Of a stretch of DNA of 64,000 nucleotides, positions 23,981 to 35,680 are shown piece after piece. The position numbers and the translations under genes were made by a program. The stretch is from contig NZ_CP022187.1 in assembly GCF_003111645.1 (NCBI RefSeq), forward strand, positions 2,480,001 to 2,544,000. Reading direction: 5' to 3'. The stretch comes from Parazoarcus communis. Lineage in GTDB: Bacteria; Pseudomonadota; Gammaproteobacteria; Burkholderiales; Rhodocyclaceae. Every line of letters begins with the position of its first letter. Within the stretch, counting starts at the first letter, position 1. The notes beneath the pieces are model-generated. The model was not told where the DNA came from. It did no database searches and saw only the letters and a list, made by a program, of their open reading frames with translations.

Positions 23981-26900
23981 TTGAGTACTGAATCCCGCAT
24001 TGCCAGATATCTGCAGTACATCAAGACACGCTCTGGCAGCGGGCGCAGCCAGAGTCAGGCACGTGACGATGAACTCCCGCTGCGATCGGAGCTGTTCAGT
24101 GCCGATCAGTTGGCGTTGTACGGCAAGGCCCTGGCCAGTGGGCATGTGCTGACGCCGGACCGCCCATCGGACCAGTTGCTGAGCCGCCTGGCCGATAACG
24201 AACGCACGCTGGTCGAGGTCTGCACTCAGCTCACGGCTGCAGTGGCCGAGGGCAACCGTGTTACGCCCGGCGCGGAATGGCTGCTCGACAACTTCTATCT
24301 CATCGAAGAACAGATCGGCACGGCCAAGCGTCTCTTGCCGAAGGACTACAGCCTCGAGCTCCCCCGACTCGGCAAGGGACCATCGACAGGACGGCCGCGG
24401 GTCTACGATATCGCACTGAAAACCATTGCTCATGGCGATGGCCGTGTCGATGCCGAAGGCCTCAGCCGCTTCGTGGCGTCCTACCAGACGATCACTGTCC
24501 TCAAGCTCGGCGAGCTGTGGGCCATTCCGATCATGCTGCGCCTCGCCGTCATCGAGAACCTGCGCCGTGTCGGCGTGCAGATTGCCGCCGCCTGCGCCGA
24601 GCGGGAGCAGGCAGATGTATGGGCAGACAAGCTGACGAAGACGGTCGAGACCGACCCCAACAGCCTCATCCTCGCCATCGCCGACATGGTGCGCTCCGAG
24701 CCTCCCATGGTCAGCGCCTTTGTGGCGGAATTCGTGCGTCGGCTTCAGGGACACGGCCAGGCGCTGGCGCTCCCCCTGACCTGGATCGAGCAGCGACTCG
24801 CCCAATCGGGCCTGACCATCGCCCAGCTCGTGCAGGCGGAGAACCAGCGACAGGCAGCAGACCAGGTCTCGATCAGCAACAGCATCGGCAGTCTGCGGGT
24901 GCTTGGCGCCATGGACTGGCGCGACTTCGTAGAGAGCATGAGTCTGGTCGAACAAACACTGCTCGGCGATCCGGGTGGCGCATACGAACAGATGGATTTC
25001 GCCACCCGCGATCGCTATCGACATGCCACAGAGGAAATTGCCAGAAAGAGCGACATGACCGAGGTAGAGGTCGCTCGTACAGCGGTCGGGCTGGCACGCG
25101 CCGGCGCGAGCGACGATGCAGGCACGGAATTCGCGAGCCGCAGCGCCCATGTGGGCTACTACCTCGTCGGCAGAGGCCGTCTGGCGCTGGAGCGGGCAAC
25201 AGGCGTTCGCCTTCGCGGAACCGCGGCAATACGCAGGTACGCCAGCGCAAAACCGCTGTTGCTATATCTGGGCGCGGCGGGACTTCTCACCGTGCTCATC
25301 AGCGCAATCCTGCTTGCTCAGCTTGTCCCGGCGCTGGCGGTCTGGGCCCAACTGCCCGCTGCCATCATCGCACTGCTGGCAGCAAGCCAGGTTGCGATTG
25401 CCCTGGTCAACTGGTTGACAACCCTGCTGGTCACACCACGCCCACTACCCCGCCTGGACTATAGCCTTGGCATTCCAGCCACTTCGCGCACGCTCGTGGT
25501 GGTGCCGACGCTGCTGACCAGCGCGGCCAATGTTGATGCCCTGCTGGAGGCACTTGAAGTACGTTTTCTCGCCAATCCGGATGAAAGCCTGCACTTCGCC
25601 CTGCTGACGGACTTTCTCGATGCGGATCAGGCGTCACTGCCCGGGGATGCGGGCCTGGTGGCATTGGCCCGGGAAGGTATCGACACACTGAACCAGAAAT
25701 ATCCAAGGGAAGGAAGCGGCATCTTTCTTCTGCTTCACCGCCCGAGGCGGTGGAATCCCCAGGAAAGAATCTGGATGGGCTGGGAGCGCAAGCGCGGCAA
25801 GCTGGCAGACCTGAACGCCTTGCTGCGGGGACGGAGCGAAGCGCGCTTCTCCGAGACCGTCGGCGACGTTCCGGTGCTCTCCCGGATCAAGTACGTCATC
25901 ACACTGGACACGGACACCCAGCTCCCGCGGGATGCTGCGCGACTGCTCGTGGCCGCCATGGATCACCCCCTCAACCGCCCCCGCTACGATATCGAGACGC
26001 GCCGGGTCGTCGAAGGCTACGGCATTCTTCAGCCTGGCCTGGGTATCAGCCTGCCGGGCGCAAGCCGCTCGCGCTATGCGCACCTGTATGCCGGCGAGCC
26101 GGGAATCGACCCGTACACTCGGGCGATCTCGGACGTTTACCAGGACGTGTTCGGAGAGGGGTCGTACAACGGCAAGGGAATCTATGACGTAGATGCCTTT
26201 GAGCGGGCAATGGACGGGCTCCTCCCGGAGAACCGCATTCTCAGCCACGATCTTCTGGAAGGCTGCCATGCGCGCTCGGGCCTGATCAGCGACGTGCTCT
26301 TGTACGAGGACTTCCCTGCACGCTACAGCGTGGATGCAAGTCGCCGCCATCGCTGGATTCGTGGCGACTGGCAGCTGGCTGCGTGGCTGAAGAGCTCGGT
26401 GCCCTGCGCATGCCCGTCGGGGACAGGCGGAAACCTTCCCCACAGACGGCGAAATCCGCTGTCATTGCTGTCTCAGTGGAAGCTGACCGACAACCTGCGC
26501 CGCAGCCTCGTCCCCACCGCCGTATTGCTGCTCTTCGTGACCGGCTGTGCAGTCCTGCCTGCCATCGGCCTGTGGACGCTTTCAATCATTGCCATCCTGC
26601 TTCTCCCTGGCATGGTCACGGCCTTGCATGACCTGCTTCGCAAGCCCGAGGGCTCGAGGCTGATTCAGCACCTTGTCACCGTTGGCCAGAATACGGCGCG
26701 CCACCTCAAGCAGGTGAGCTTCGAACTGACCTGCCTCCCTTACGAGGCCTGGTTCAGCCTCGATGCGATCCTGCGTACCCTCTGGCGGATGAGCGTCAGC
26801 CATCGCCGACTGCTGCAGTGGCAGCCCTCCAGCGAAGTCGACCGCGAAGCCTCCACGAACCAGCGCAGCGGCCTTGGCGCTGCATTCCGGAGCATGGCCG

Positions 26901-29900
26901 CCGGCCCTGTGACCGCGAGCATGGTCGCAATCTGGCTGGTCATCGACAAACCGGATGCCCTGCTGTTCGTCGCCCCCCTGTTGCTGCTCTGGTTCGCATC
27001 TCCCGCCATCGCCTGGTGGATCAGTCGCCCAGTGTCACGCCGGGAGGCCGTCCTGACGACCGAACAGACCCTGTTCCTGCGGACACTGGCGCGCCGGACC
27101 TGGGCCTTCTTTGACACATTTGTCGGCCCAGCCGACCACTGGCTTCCCCCCGACAACTTTCAGCAGTACCGCAAACCCGTCGTCGCCCACCGCACGTCTC
27201 CGACCAACATCGGCCTGGCCTTGCTGGCGAACCTGACAGCCTATGACTTCGGCTACCACCCCGCCGGAAAGCTAGCCGAACGCACCTCCCGTACGCTTGA
27301 GACCATGGCGAGCCTTGAGCGCTACCGCGGCCACTTCTACAACTGGTACGACACCGAAACCTTGCAGCCGCTGCCACCGCGCTACATCTCTACGGTCGAT
27401 AGCGGCAATCTCGCGGGCCACCTCCTGACCTTGCAGGGCGGCCTCCTTGCCCTCGCGGATGACCCCATCCTGCCACCCCAGCTGTTCGACGGCTTGAATG
27501 ACACCCTGGAACTCCTGTTCGAGACCAGCCAGTCAGCAGACCACGGCCCCCTTATCGCATTCCGACAGACGCTGAACGGGATTGCAGACGCCCCCGGGCA
27601 GACGCTCGGAGCAATCCGGACGGCGCTCGAAGTGCTGGCGGACAGCAACGCAGTCATCATCGCCCAGCGCATCGAAGCGCCTGCCGAGACCGGAAACACG
27701 CCGCACGCAATCGAGGCCAAGCGCTGGGCCCAGGCCCTGGCGCAGCAGGTGGACGACGCGCTCGCCGAGCTGACCCATCTGGCGCCGTGGCTGCAGCTGC
27801 CTCTTGCGCCGCCGGGGCTGATGGACATCGAGGCCAGGATGCCCGGCATTCCGACGCTGCAGGTGCTGGCGAAAATGGACACGCTGCTGTGTCCGCAGAT
27901 CGGCGAGGAGGCCGACGCCAGCGCGACCAACGCCGAACGCAGCTGGCTTGTCGATCTGCAGGACGCAGTCATCAAGGCGAGCAGCCGTGCGCGCGACCGC
28001 ATCGCGCGCCTGAAGGCACTTGCCCGGCAATCCGGCGATTTTGCGCTCATGGAGTACGACTTCCTGTTCGACAAGTCACGCCATCTGCTGACGATCGGCT
28101 ACAACGTGCAGGAACGGCGCGTGGACGGGAGCTGCTACGACCTGCTGGCCTCCGAGGTGCGGCTTGCCAGTTTCGTGGCGATTGCCCAGGGCCAGTTGCC
28201 CCAGGCGAGCTGGTTCGCACTCGGGCGGCTGCTCACGAGTGCTGGCGGCAAGCCGGTGCTGCTGTCGTGGAGCGGCTCGATGTTCGAGTACCTGATGCCG
28301 CTGCTGGTCATGCCCACCTATGACGACACCCTGCTCGACCAGACCTGCAAGGCAGCCGTCGCGCGACAGATCGATTACGGGCAGCAGCGGGGGGTGCCCT
28401 GGGGCATTTCGGAGTCGGCGTACAACACGGTGGATACCCAGCTGACCTATCAGTACCGCGCTTTTGGCGTACCCGGCCTGGGACTCAAACGCGGATTGGC
28501 CGACGATCTGGTCGTGGCTCCCTACGCATCGGTCCTGGCGCTGATGGTCGCCCCCGAGGCAGCCTGCCGAAACCTCCAGCGCCTGGCGGCAGAAGGCTTC
28601 CTTGGCCAATTTGGCATGTTCGAGGCCATCGACTACACGCCTTCGCGCCAACGCCGGGATCAGGAGTGGGCAACAGTTCATGCCTTCATGGCGCACCATC
28701 AGGGCATGAGCCTGCTCGCCCTGGCCTATGAAATACTCGACCGCCCGATGCAACGGCGTTTCGAATCCAATCTTCAGTTTCAGGCGGTCATGCTCTTGCT
28801 CCAGGAGCGGATTCCGAAAACCGCCATCCTGTTCTCCAACGCAACCGAGTTCTCCGACCTGCGAACGGGTTCAGTCCCCGCAGCGGTCCCGATCAGGCAC
28901 TTCACGACTGCGGACACGCCCGCACCCGAAGTGCAACTGCTGTCCAATGGTTCCTACCACGTGATGCTGACCAACAGCGGCGGGGGCTACAGCCGCTGGA
29001 AAGATCTCGCCGTGACACGCTGGCGCGAGGACGGCATCCAGGACAAGCACGGCGCCTTCTGTTACGTCCGCGACCTGACGCCGGGAGGCGGCAATGCGTT
29101 CTGGTCAACGACCCACCAGCCTGCGCTCAAACGCACAGACCGCTATGAAGCGATCTTCTCCGAGGGGCGAGCCGAGTTTCGGCGCTGGGACAGGCTCGCA
29201 GGCGCGGATGAAGGCGAACTCGAGACCTACACCGAAATCGTCGTGTCGCCGGAGGATGACATCGAGCTGCGCCGGGTCCGCATCACCAACTGCTCACGGC
29301 AACGCCGGGACATCGAACTCACCAGCTATGCCGAAGTCGTGATTGCAGCGCCCGCTGCTGACGCACTGCATCCGGCCTTTTCCAAGCTCTTTGTCCAGAC
29401 CGAGATTCTTGCGCAGCAGCAGGCGATCCTGTGCATGCGCCGGCCCCGTTCGGCGAACGAGCCGACGCCGTGGATGATGCACCTGATGATCGTCCGTGGG
29501 CCCCAAGCCGAAGCGGCATCGTTCGAAACCGACCGCCTTCGCTTCATCGGACGCACCCGCACGACCGCCGACCCTGCGGCGATGCATGAAACCGGCGCGC
29601 TTTCCGGCACCTGTGGATCGGTGCTCGACCCAATCGCAGCGATTCGCCAGATTGTCTCCATCGAACCCGAGCAGACAGTGACCCTCGACATCGTCTCCGG
29701 CATGGCGCCGACGCGGGAAGTGGCCGTCTGCCTGGTAGACAAGTTCCAGGACCGGCACATGGCAGACCGCGTCTTCGATCTGGCGTGGACGCACAGCCAG
29801 GTGGTACTGCAGCAGATCAACGCCAGTGAATCTGACGCCATGCTCTACGCGCGCCTGGCCGGTCCGGTGATTCACGCAAACGCCAGATTGCGGTCAGACC

Positions 29901-32806
29901 CCGCGCTGCTGATCAGGAACCGCCGCGGACAGTCCGGGCTATGGGGCTACGCCATATCGGGCGACCTGCCCATCGTGTTGCTGCAGATCGGCAACGCAGC
30001 CCATATCGACCTCGTCCGTCACCTCGTGCAGGCGCACGCCTACTGGCGCCTGCGCGGGCTCGCCGTGGACCTGGTGATCTGGAACGAGGACCATGCCGGC
30101 TACCGGCAACGCCTGCAGGAGGAGATCATCGGGCTGATCGCCTCGGACATGGGCACCAGCGTGATCGACCAGCCGGGCGGAATCTTCGTGCGTCCGGCCG
30201 AGCTGATTTCGGCCGAGGACCGGCTCCTGTTCCATGCCGTAGCCCGGGCCGTGATCACCGATGGCAATGGGAGTCTGGAGGAACAGCTGGACCATCGCCC
30301 CCCCGCCAAAGCGGCACCCATGCCCGCCCTCAAAGCCGATAGCCGGGCCTACGCTGACAGCCCGGACGCTGCCATCGATTGCGGTGAGCGGATCCTGTTC
30401 AACGGGTCGGGCGGCTTCACCCCCGACGGCCGCGAATATGTCATCACCCTGGCGCCCGGACAGGTCACCCCCGCCCCCTGGGTCAACGTCCTCGCAAATG
30501 CCCGGTTCGGGACCATCGTGTCAGAGAGCGGCTCGGCCTACACCTGGAGCGAGAACGCGCACGAATTCCGCCTCACGCCCTGGCACAACGATCCGGTGAG
30601 CGATCCCAGCGGCGAAGCCCTCTACCTGCGGGACGAGGAAAGTGGCCTGATCTGGTCTCCCACGCCACTGCCGGTGCGTGCAGCCAGCCCGTATGTGATC
30701 CGCCACGGCTTTGGCTACAGCATTTTCGAGACCCGGTCGATGGGCATTCATTCACGCCTTACTGTATTCGTGGCGAAGGATGCCGCGGTGAAGTTCATGG
30801 CCTTGAAGCTCAGGAACGACTCGCCCCGGCCGCGGCGCCTTTCTGCTACCGCCTATATCGAGTGGGTACTCGGCGATCTGCGCGAGAAGTCGGCCATGCA
30901 TGTGAGCACCGAGGTCGCCTCGCCCAGCGGTGCGCTGTACGCGCGCAACCCCTATGGCACCGAATTCGGCGGGCGCGTCGCCTTCCTCCACACCGACGCA
31001 CCGCACCGCACCGTCACAGGCGACCGGGCAGAGTTTCTGGGGCGCAACGGAAGCCTGCAGGCCCCGACGGCGCTGAAGCGTGCCGGGCTGTCCGGTCGGG
31101 TGGGCGCAGGGCTGGACCCCTGCGGCGCCATCCAGGTGACTGTCGAACTTGCGCCGGGCGAGGAGCGCGAGATCGTGTTCCGACTCGGGGCAGGGACTGA
31201 TCTTGCCGAGGCCGCCGCGCTCGTGCAGCGCTTCAGCGGCACCGCCGCGTCGAACACGGCGCTGGACGATATCAAAGCGTACTGGCGCGATGTGCTCGGT
31301 GTCGTGCAGATCGCTACGCCAGACCCAGGCCTCGACGTACTCGTCAATGGCTGGCTGATCTACCAGGTGCTGGGCGGCCGCCTGTGGGCGCGCAGCGGTT
31401 ACTACCAGTCGGGAGGCGCCTTCGGTTTCCGCGACCAGTTGCAGGATGTGATGGCCCTTGTGCATGCGGCCCCCGACCAGGTGCGCGCGCACCTGCTCCT
31501 GTGCGCGAGCCGCCAGTTTGTGGAAGGAGACGTGCAACACTGGTGGCACCCACCCTCAGGCCGCGGCGTACGCACCCGATGTTCCGACGATTTCCTGTGG
31601 CTGCCCCTGGCGGTGAGCCGCTATGTGACGGTTACGGGTGATAACGCGGTACTGGACGAATCGGTACGATACCTTGAAGGCCGTCCGATCAATTCGGAGG
31701 ACGAGTCCTACTACGATCTGCCCGGGCACTCCAGCGTCAGCGCCACCCTCTACGACCACTGCGTGCAGGCCATCCGTCACGGACTCCGACTGGGCGTCCA
31801 CGGTCTGCCCCTGATGGGCTCCGGGGACTGGAACGATGGCATGAACCGGGTGGGGCTCGCCGGCAAGGGCGAGAGCATCTGGCTGGGCTTCTTCCTCTGT
31901 GAAGTGCTCCGGCAGTTCGCCGCCTTGGCGACCAACCGGGGCGATACGGCCTTTGCCTCCCTGTGCACCGCGCAACGGGAAGACCTGCAGCGCAGTCTCG
32001 AGGCGCATGGCTGGGACGGCGAATGGTATCTGCGGGCCTACTTCGACGACGGTTCGCAGCTGGGATCGGCCGCCAACACGGAATGCAGGATCGACTCCAT
32101 CTCCCAGAGCTGGGCCGTCCTCTCCGGCGCAGCGGATCCGGTGCGCGCCCGCACGGCCATGAACGCAGTGGACCGACACCTGGTACGTCGTGAAGATGCG
32201 CTCGTCCAGCTTCTGGACCCGCCCTTCGACAAGGTGAACGTGGACCCGGGCTACATCCGCGGCTACGTGCCCGGCGTTCGCGAAAACGGCGGGCAGTACA
32301 CCCATGCCGCCGTATGGACCACGATGGCCTTTGCCGAACAGGGCGACGAACGACGCGCATGGGAGCTGCTTACACTGATCAACCCTGTGAAGCACGCCCT
32401 GACTGCCGAAGCTGCAGGCATCTACAAGGTGGAACCCTACGTGGTTGCAGCCGACGTCTACGCCTGTGCGCCCCACACCGGTCGGGGCGGCTGGAGCTGG
32501 CACACCGGCGCCGCTGGCTGGATGTACCGACTGACCGTGGAATCGCTGCTGGGTCTGAAGCGCGAGGGCGATGTCCTGCACATCAACCCTTCGCTGCCTG
32601 CCGACTGGCCCGGCCTCACGATGCGGTTCCGCCATGGAAGCACGTCCTACAACATCGTCGTCTCCCAATCCGGCGGCGGCGAAGCCGGGGTAACCCGCAT
32701 GGAACTGGATGGCGCCGAGGTGCCGGGGCGGAGCATCCCGCTGCTGGACGACCATCTGAAGCACGATCTCCATGTCCGGGTCGGCATCAGCGATCCCGGC
32801 GGGTAG
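23981..32806 (+). CDS. ndvB: cyclic beta-1,2-glucan synthase (GT84/GH94)
   Basis: A giant inner-membrane enzyme of about 2941 residues, typical for NdvB/ChvB, which builds and cyclises beta-1,2-glucans from UDP-glucose for export to the periplasm. Hydrophobic blocks lie near residues 426-480, 843-882 and 973-1014. Between the first two is the glycosyltransferase domain with [12 protein letters not shown] (about 640) and [11 protein letters not shown] glycoamylase-like domain follows ([19 protein letters not shown]). The C-terminal third is GH94 phosphorylase-like, with [15 protein letters not shown] near 2610 holding the catalytic-position Asp. The start is taken as TTG at 23981 with GGGGA ten bases upstream; no ATG fits. 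Periplasmic glucans aid osmotic adaptation and host interaction. Confidence 0.92.
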   Translation: MSTESRIARYLQYIKTRSGSGRSQSQARDDELPLRSELFSADQLALYGKALASGHVLTPDRPSDQLLSRLADNERTLVEVCTQLTAAVAEGNRVTPGAEWLLDNFYLIEEQIGTAKRLLPKDYSLELPRLGKGPSTGRPRVYDIALKTIAHGDGRVDAEGLSRFVASYQTITVLKLGELWAIPIMLRLAVIENLRRVGVQIAAACAEREQADVWADKLTKTVETDPNSLILAIADMVRSEPPMVSAFVAEFVRRLQGHGQALALPLTWIEQRLAQSGLTIAQLVQAENQRQAADQVSISNSIGSLRVLGAMDWRDFVESMSLVEQTLLGDPGGAYEQMDFATRDRYRHATEEIARKSDMTEVEVARTAVGLARAGASDDAGTEFASRSAHVGYYLVGRGRLALERATGVRLRGTAAIRRYASAKPLLLYLGAAGLLTVLISAILLAQLVPALAVWAQLPAAIIALLAASQVAIALVNWLTTLLVTPRPLPRLDYSLGIPATSRTLVVVPTLLTSAANVDALLEALEVRFLANPDESLHFALLTDFLDADQASLPGDAGLVALAREGIDTLNQKYPREGSGIFLLLHRPRRWNPQERIWMGWERKRGKLADLNALLRGRSEARFSETVGDVPVLSRIKYVITLDTDTQLPRDAARLLVAAMDHPLNRPRYDIETRRVVEGYGILQPGLGISLPGASRSRYAHLYAGEPGIDPYTRAISDVYQDVFGEGSYNGKGIYDVDAFERAMDGLLPENRILSHDLLEGCHARSGLISDVLLYEDFPARYSVDASRRHRWIRGDWQLAAWLKSSVPCACPSGTGGNLPHRRRNPLSLLSQWKLTDNLRRSLVPTAVLLLFVTGCAVLPAIGLWTLSIIAILLLPGMVTALHDLLRKPEGSRLIQHLVTVGQNTARHLKQVSFELTCLPYEAWFSLDAILRTLWRMSVSHRRLLQWQPSSEVDREASTNQRSGLGAAFRSMAAGPVTASMVAIWLVIDKPDALLFVAPLLLLWFASPAIAWWISRPVSRREAVLTTEQTLFLRTLARRTWAFFDTFVGPADHWLPPDNFQQYRKPVVAHRTSPTNIGLALLANLTAYDFGYHPAGKLAERTSRTLETMASLERYRGHFYNWYDTETLQPLPPRYISTVDSGNLAGHLLTLQGGLLALADDPILPPQLFDGLNDTLELLFETSQSADHGPLIAFRQTLNGIADAPGQTLGAIRTALEVLADSNAVIIAQRIEAPAETGNTPHAIEAKRWAQALAQQVDDALAELTHLAPWLQLPLAPPGLMDIEARMPGIPTLQVLAKMDTLLCPQIGEEADASATNAERSWLVDLQDAVIKASSRARDRIARLKALARQSGDFALMEYDFLFDKSRHLLTIGYNVQERRVDGSCYDLLASEVRLASFVAIAQGQLPQASWFALGRLLTSAGGKPVLLSWSGSMFEYLMPLLVMPTYDDTLLDQTCKAAVARQIDYGQQRGVPWGISESAYNTVDTQLTYQYRAFGVPGLGLKRGLADDLVVAPYASVLALMVAPEAACRNLQRLAAEGFLGQFGMFEAIDYTPSRQRRDQEWATVHAFMAHHQGMSLLALAYEILDRPMQRRFESNLQFQAVMLLLQERIPKTAILFSNATEFSDLRTGSVPAAVPIRHFTTADTPAPEVQLLSNGSYHVMLTNSGGGYSRWKDLAVTRWREDGIQDKHGAFCYVRDLTPGGGNAFWSTTHQPALKRTDRYEAIFSEGRAEFRRWDRLAGADEGELETYTEIVVSPEDDIELRRVRITNCSRQRRDIELTSYAEVVIAAPAADALHPAFSKLFVQTEILAQQQAILCMRRPRSANEPTPWMMHLMIVRGPQAEAASFETDRLRFIGRTRTTADPAAMHETGALSGTCGSVLDPIAAIRQIVSIEPEQTVTLDIVSGMAPTREVAVCLVDKFQDRHMADRVFDLAWTHSQVVLQQINASESDAMLYARLAGPVIHANARLRSDPALLIRNRRGQSGLWGYAISGDLPIVLLQIGNAAHIDLVRHLVQAHAYWRLRGLAVDLVIWNEDHAGYRQRLQEEIIGLIASDMGTSVIDQPGGIFVRPAELISAEDRLLFHAVARAVITDGNGSLEEQLDHRPPAKAAPMPALKADSRAYADSPDAAIDCGERILFNGSGGFTPDGREYVITLAPGQVTPAPWVNVLANARFGTIVSESGSAYTWSENAHEFRLTPWHNDPVSDPSGEALYLRDEESGLIWSPTPLPVRAASPYVIRHGFGYSIFETRSMGIHSRLTVFVAKDAAVKFMALKLRNDSPRPRRLSATAYIEWVLGDLREKSAMHVSTEVASPSGALYARNPYGTEFGGRVAFLHTDAPHRTVTGDRAEFLGRNGSLQAPTALKRAGLSGRVGAGLDPCGAIQVTVELAPGEEREIVFRLGAGTDLAEAAALVQRFSGTAASNTALDDIKAYWRDVLGVVQIATPDPGLDVLVNGWLIYQVLGGRLWARSGYYQSGGAFGFRDQLQDVMALVHAAPDQVRAHLLLCASRQFVEGDVQHWWHPPSGRGVRTRCSDDFLWLPLAVSRYVTVTGDNAVLDESVRYLEGRPINSEDESYYDLPGHSSVSATLYDHCVQAIRHGLRLGVHGLPLMGSGDWNDGMNRVGLAGKGESIWLGFFLCEVLRQFAALATNRGDTAFASLCTAQREDLQRSLEAHGWDGEWYLRAYFDDGSQLGSAANTECRIDSISQSWAVLSGAADPVRARTAMNAVDRHLVRREDALVQLLDPPFDKVNVDPGYIRGYVPGVRENGGQYTHAAVWTTMAFAEQGDERRAWELLTLINPVKHALTAEAAGIYKVEPYVVAADVYACAPHTGRGGWSWHTGAAGWMYRLTVESLLGLKREGDVLHINPSLPADWPGLTMRFRHGSTSYNIVVSQSGGGEAGVTRMELDGAEVPGRSIPLLDDHLKHDLHVRVGISDPGG

Positions 32807-32864
32807 GCCCAGCCACCGCCGGGCTGGTTTCTGCAACAAAAACTTCATCCTCGTTCGCCAACAT

Positions 32865-32880
32865 TTCGATAATATTCGAA
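32865..32880. promoter_or_regulatory. candidate ArsR operator (TTCGATAATATTCGAA)
   Basis: Inverted arms TTCGA and TCGAA flank an AT-rich six-base centre and end two bases before the arsR ATG. Position and symmetry match ArsR-type autoregulatory operators. The site occupies the place of the ribosome-binding site, which is otherwise absent. Confidence 0.6.
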
Positions 32881-32882
32881 CT

Positions 32883-33254
32883 ATGGAAACGTTAAATGCA
32901 GCCGAACTCCTCGCAGCCCTGGGTCATGAATCCCGCCTGAGCATCTTCAGACTGCTGGTGGAAGCCGGACCTGAAGGCGTTCATGCGAGTTCAATAGGGG
33001 AACAGCTCGGCATGGCGCCGGCCACGCTGTCCTTCCACCTCGCGCATCTGAGCCGGGTCGGGCTGATTCGCGGGCAGAAGGAGAGCCGCTTCATCCGCTA
33101 CACGGCCGAGTTTCCAACCATGGACGAACTGATCGTCTTTCTGACCAGCAACTGCTGCCAGGGCGAGGCCTGCCTGCCCAAGGCAAGCGCATGCAGCACG
33201 ACGGCACAGGGTCGAAACCTGAAAACCGACACAAATACCTGCAAGGAGCCCTGA
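32883..33254 (+). CDS. arsR: ArsR family arsenic-responsive repressor
   Basis: A 123-residue winged-helix repressor, first gene of the ars operon. The HTH region is VHASSIGEQLGMAPATLSFHLAHLSRVGLI. The DNA-binding helix lacks the ELCVCDL As(III) site of E. coli ArsR. Instead Cys91, Cys92 and Cys97 near the C-terminus (NCCQGEAC) resemble the C-C-x5-C site of the Acidithiobacillus-type ArsR, so As(III) should bind there and release the repressor. No ribosome-binding site precedes the ATG; the operator lies there instead. Only two bases separate it from arsC1. Confidence 0.92.
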   Translation: METLNAAELLAALGHESRLSIFRLLVEAGPEGVHASSIGEQLGMAPATLSFHLAHLSRVGLIRGQKESRFIRYTAEFPTMDELIVFLTSNCCQGEACLPKASACSTTAQGRNLKTDTNTCKEP

Positions 33255-33256
33255 TC

Positions 33257-33763
33257 GTGGAACGCCCGCTCAACGTCCTGTTTCTGTGCACCGGCAACTC
33301 GGCCCGCAGCATTCTGGCCGAAGCCATTCTGAACCACTCCGGGAAGGGACGCTTCAACGCCTTCAGTGCCGGCAGCCACCCCAGCGGCACGGTCAATCCC
33401 TTCGTCCTCGAACTGCTCAAGCAGCAGGGATTTGCCACCGAGGGCCTGCGCAGCAAGGCCTGGTCCGAGTTCGCCACACCCGACTCACCCAAACTGGATT
33501 TCGTGTTCACCGTGTGCGACAACGCCGCGGGTGAAGTGTGCCCGGTCTGGCCCGGCCAGCCGATGACGGCGCACTGGGGCATCGAAGACCCGGCAGCGGT
33601 GACGGGTGACGATACTGCTAGGCGTCATGCCGTATCCAGGGCGCTGCACATGCTGAATCGTCGTATCGCGCTCTTCACCAACCTGCCCTTTGCCAAGCTC
33701 GACCGCCTGTCGCTACAGAACAGGCTCGACACCATCGGCGACTTGCGCAAGCAGGGCGAATGA
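33257..33763 (+). CDS. arsC: arsenate reductase-like LMW phosphatase (ArsC1)
   Basis: A 168-residue protein of the low-molecular-weight tyrosine phosphatase fold, thioredoxin-type arsenate reductase. The P-loop CTGNSARS is near residue 11, and the VCDNAAGEVCP segment has two further Cys separated by seven residues rather than six. Such enzymes reduce arsenate to arsenite for export. The GTG start follows AAGGAG by eight bases. A second, smaller ArsC follows. The altered Cys spacing may mean a different redox partner or weaker activity. Confidence 0.88.
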   Translation: MERPLNVLFLCTGNSARSILAEAILNHSGKGRFNAFSAGSHPSGTVNPFVLELLKQQGFATEGLRSKAWSEFATPDSPKLDFVFTVCDNAAGEVCPVWPGQPMTAHWGIEDPAAVTGDDTARRHAVSRALHMLNRRIALFTNLPFAKLDRLSLQNRLDTIGDLRKQGE

Positions 33764-33790
33764 ACACCAACGACTGAAAACAATACCGAA

Positions 33791-34204
33791 ATGAGTACTC
33801 TCAAGACCGTGCTGGTGTTATGCACCGGAAACTCCTGCCGCTCGCAGATGGCCGAAGCGATCCTCAACCATGAGCTTGGCGACCGGGTTCGCGCCCTGTC
33901 CGCGGGCACGCTGCCGCAGCCGAAGGTTGCCGATGGCGCGATCGAGGCCTTGAAGGCCGCCGGCCTGCCGACCGCGGGCCTTCACCCCAAGACCATCGAC
34001 GCCGTGATCGACGAGCCGATCGACCTGGTGGTGACCGTGTGCGACAACGCCAAGGAAAGCTGCCCGATCTTCCCGCGTGCGGTGCCGCGCATGCACATGC
34101 CTTTTCACGATCCACACGGCGAGCCGCTGGAGAGTTTCATCAAGGTACGCGACGAAATCCGGACGCAGCTGATTCCCGCTGTCCGGACTGCGCTGGAGCT
34201 GTGA
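33791..34204 (+). CDS. arsC: thioredoxin-dependent arsenate reductase (ArsC2)
   Basis: A 137-residue low-molecular-weight phosphatase-fold arsenate reductase. The P-loop CTGNSCRS lies near residue 11, and VCDNAKESCP provides the Cys-x6-Cys relay pair used in the thioredoxin-coupled mechanism of S. aureus ArsC. It converts arsenate to arsenite, the substrate of the Acr3 pump encoded three bases downstream. Together with ArsC1 the operon holds two different reductases. Confidence 0.92.
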   Translation: MSTLKTVLVLCTGNSCRSQMAEAILNHELGDRVRALSAGTLPQPKVADGAIEALKAAGLPTAGLHPKTIDAVIDEPIDLVVTVCDNAKESCPIFPRAVPRMHMPFHDPHGEPLESFIKVRDEIRTQLIPAVRTALEL

Positions 34205-34207
34205 ACG

Positions 34208-35275
34208 ATGTCTGCACAATGTGAAGCAACCGCCAAGCTTGCCGCCGGCGCGCCGATGAGTGTTTTCGAACGCTACCTGACGGTGTGGGTGTTCCTGTGC
34301 ATCGTGACCGGGATTACGCTCGGCGAGTTCGCGCCGGGCGTGTTCCAGACCATTGGGCGCATGGAATACGCACAGGTGAACCTGCCCGTCGGCCTGCTGA
34401 TCTGGGTGATGGTGATCCCGATGCTGGTCAAGGTCGATTTCGGCGCGCTGAATGAAGTCAGGCAGCACGTGCGCGGCATCGGCGTGACCCTGTTCGTGAA
34501 CTGGCTGGTGAAGCCGTTCTCCATGGCCTTTCTCGGCTGGCTCTTCATTCGCCACCTGTTTGCGCCGATGCTGCCGGCCGATCAGATTGACAGCTATATT
34601 GCCGGCCTCATCCTGCTCGCCGCGGCGCCGTGCACCGCGATGGTGTTCGTGTGGAGCAAGCTGACCAATGGCGACCCTTTGTTCACCCTGTCGCAGGTAG
34701 CGCTGAACGACGCCATCATGGTGTTCGCCTTCGCGCCGCTGGTCGGCCTGCTGCTTGGCATCTCGGCAATCACCGTGCCGTGGGCCACGCTGGTGACCTC
34801 GGTGGTGCTGTACATCGTGATCCCGGTCATCATCGCCCAGGTGTGGCGCAAGATGCTGCTGGCCAAGGGCCAGGCCGCTTTTGACGCCGCGATGGAGAAG
34901 ATCGGCCCGTGGTCGATTGCCGCACTGCTGCTGACGCTGATTCTGCTGTTCGCCTTCCAGGGCGAGGCGATCCTCCGGCAGCCCCTGATCATCGCGCTGC
35001 TGGCCGTGCCCATCCTGATCCAGGTGTTCTTCAATTCGGCGCTGGCCTACTGGCTGAACCGTGCCGTCGGTGAGAAGCACAACGTGGCCTGCCCGTCCGC
35101 GCTGATCGGTGCGTCGAACTTCTTCGAGCTTGCGGTGGCTGCTGCCATCGCCATCTTCGGCTTCAACTCGGGCGCGGCGCTGGCCACCGTGGTGGGCGTG
35201 CTGATCGAAGTGCCGGTGATGCTGCTGGTGGTGAAGGTCGTGAATTCGTCGAAGGGCTGGTACGAAGCCCGCTAG
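34208..35275 (+). CDS. acr3: arsenite efflux transporter Acr3
   Basis: A 355-residue, ten-segment inner-membrane carrier of the Acr3 (BART) superfamily. LLAAAPCTAMVFVWSKLTNGD contains the conserved functional Cys, and SALIGASNFFELAVAAAIAIFG is the second family signature. It exports As(III), driven by the proton motive force. Its place between arsC2 and arsD-arsA suggests it can work with the ArsA ATPase. An N-terminal extension of about 16 residues (MSAQCEATAKLAAGAP) precedes the usual start; a later Met at residue 17 is possible. Confidence 0.94.
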   Translation: MSAQCEATAKLAAGAPMSVFERYLTVWVFLCIVTGITLGEFAPGVFQTIGRMEYAQVNLPVGLLIWVMVIPMLVKVDFGALNEVRQHVRGIGVTLFVNWLVKPFSMAFLGWLFIRHLFAPMLPADQIDSYIAGLILLAAAPCTAMVFVWSKLTNGDPLFTLSQVALNDAIMVFAFAPLVGLLLGISAITVPWATLVTSVVLYIVIPVIIAQVWRKMLLAKGQAAFDAAMEKIGPWSIAALLLTLILLFAFQGEAILRQPLIIALLAVPILIQVFFNSALAYWLNRAVGEKHNVACPSALIGASNFFELAVAAAIAIFGFNSGAALATVVGVLIEVPVMLLVVKVVNSSKGWYEAR

Positions 35276-35292
35276 TCTCCAGGAAGATCGTC

Positions 35293-35664
35293 ATGAAGAA
35301 ACTCGAAGTCTTTGATCCCGCGATGTGCTGCTCCACCGGCGTGTGCGGTGTCGATGTCGACCCGGTGCTGGCCCAGTTCGCGGCCGACCTGAAGTGGGTC
35401 GAGGAACACGGCATCAGCGTCGCGCGCCACAACCTCGGTCAGGAGCCCCAGGCTTTCGTGGCCAACCCGGCGGTGGTGAAGGAGATGGAAGCCGGCATGG
35501 AGCGCCTGCCAATTCTCGCGGTGGACGGCCACATCGTGTCGACCGGCATGTACCCGTCACGGCTGCAGCTGGCGCAGAAGCTCGACATCACGCTGACGCG
35601 GGACGAGAAGCCCCGCATCAAGGCCGGCAGCCCGTGCTGCTCGCCCGACTCCGGCTGCTGCTGA
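35293..35664 (+). CDS. arsD: ArsD arsenic metallochaperone
   Basis: A 123-residue protein with all the ArsD hallmarks: Cys12, Cys13 and Cys18 (MCCSTGVC) and two vicinal Cys pairs at the C-terminus (115-116 and 122-123). ArsD delivers As(III) to ArsA and acts as a weak second repressor. AGGAAG upstream of the ATG supports the start. It is followed 16 bases later by arsA, the usual order. Confidence 0.95.
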   Translation: MKKLEVFDPAMCCSTGVCGVDVDPVLAQFAADLKWVEEHGISVARHNLGQEPQAFVANPAVVKEMEAGMERLPILAVDGHIVSTGMYPSRLQLAQKLDITLTRDEKPRIKAGSPCCSPDSGCC

Positions 35665-35680
35665 GGCAAGGGAGCAGACC

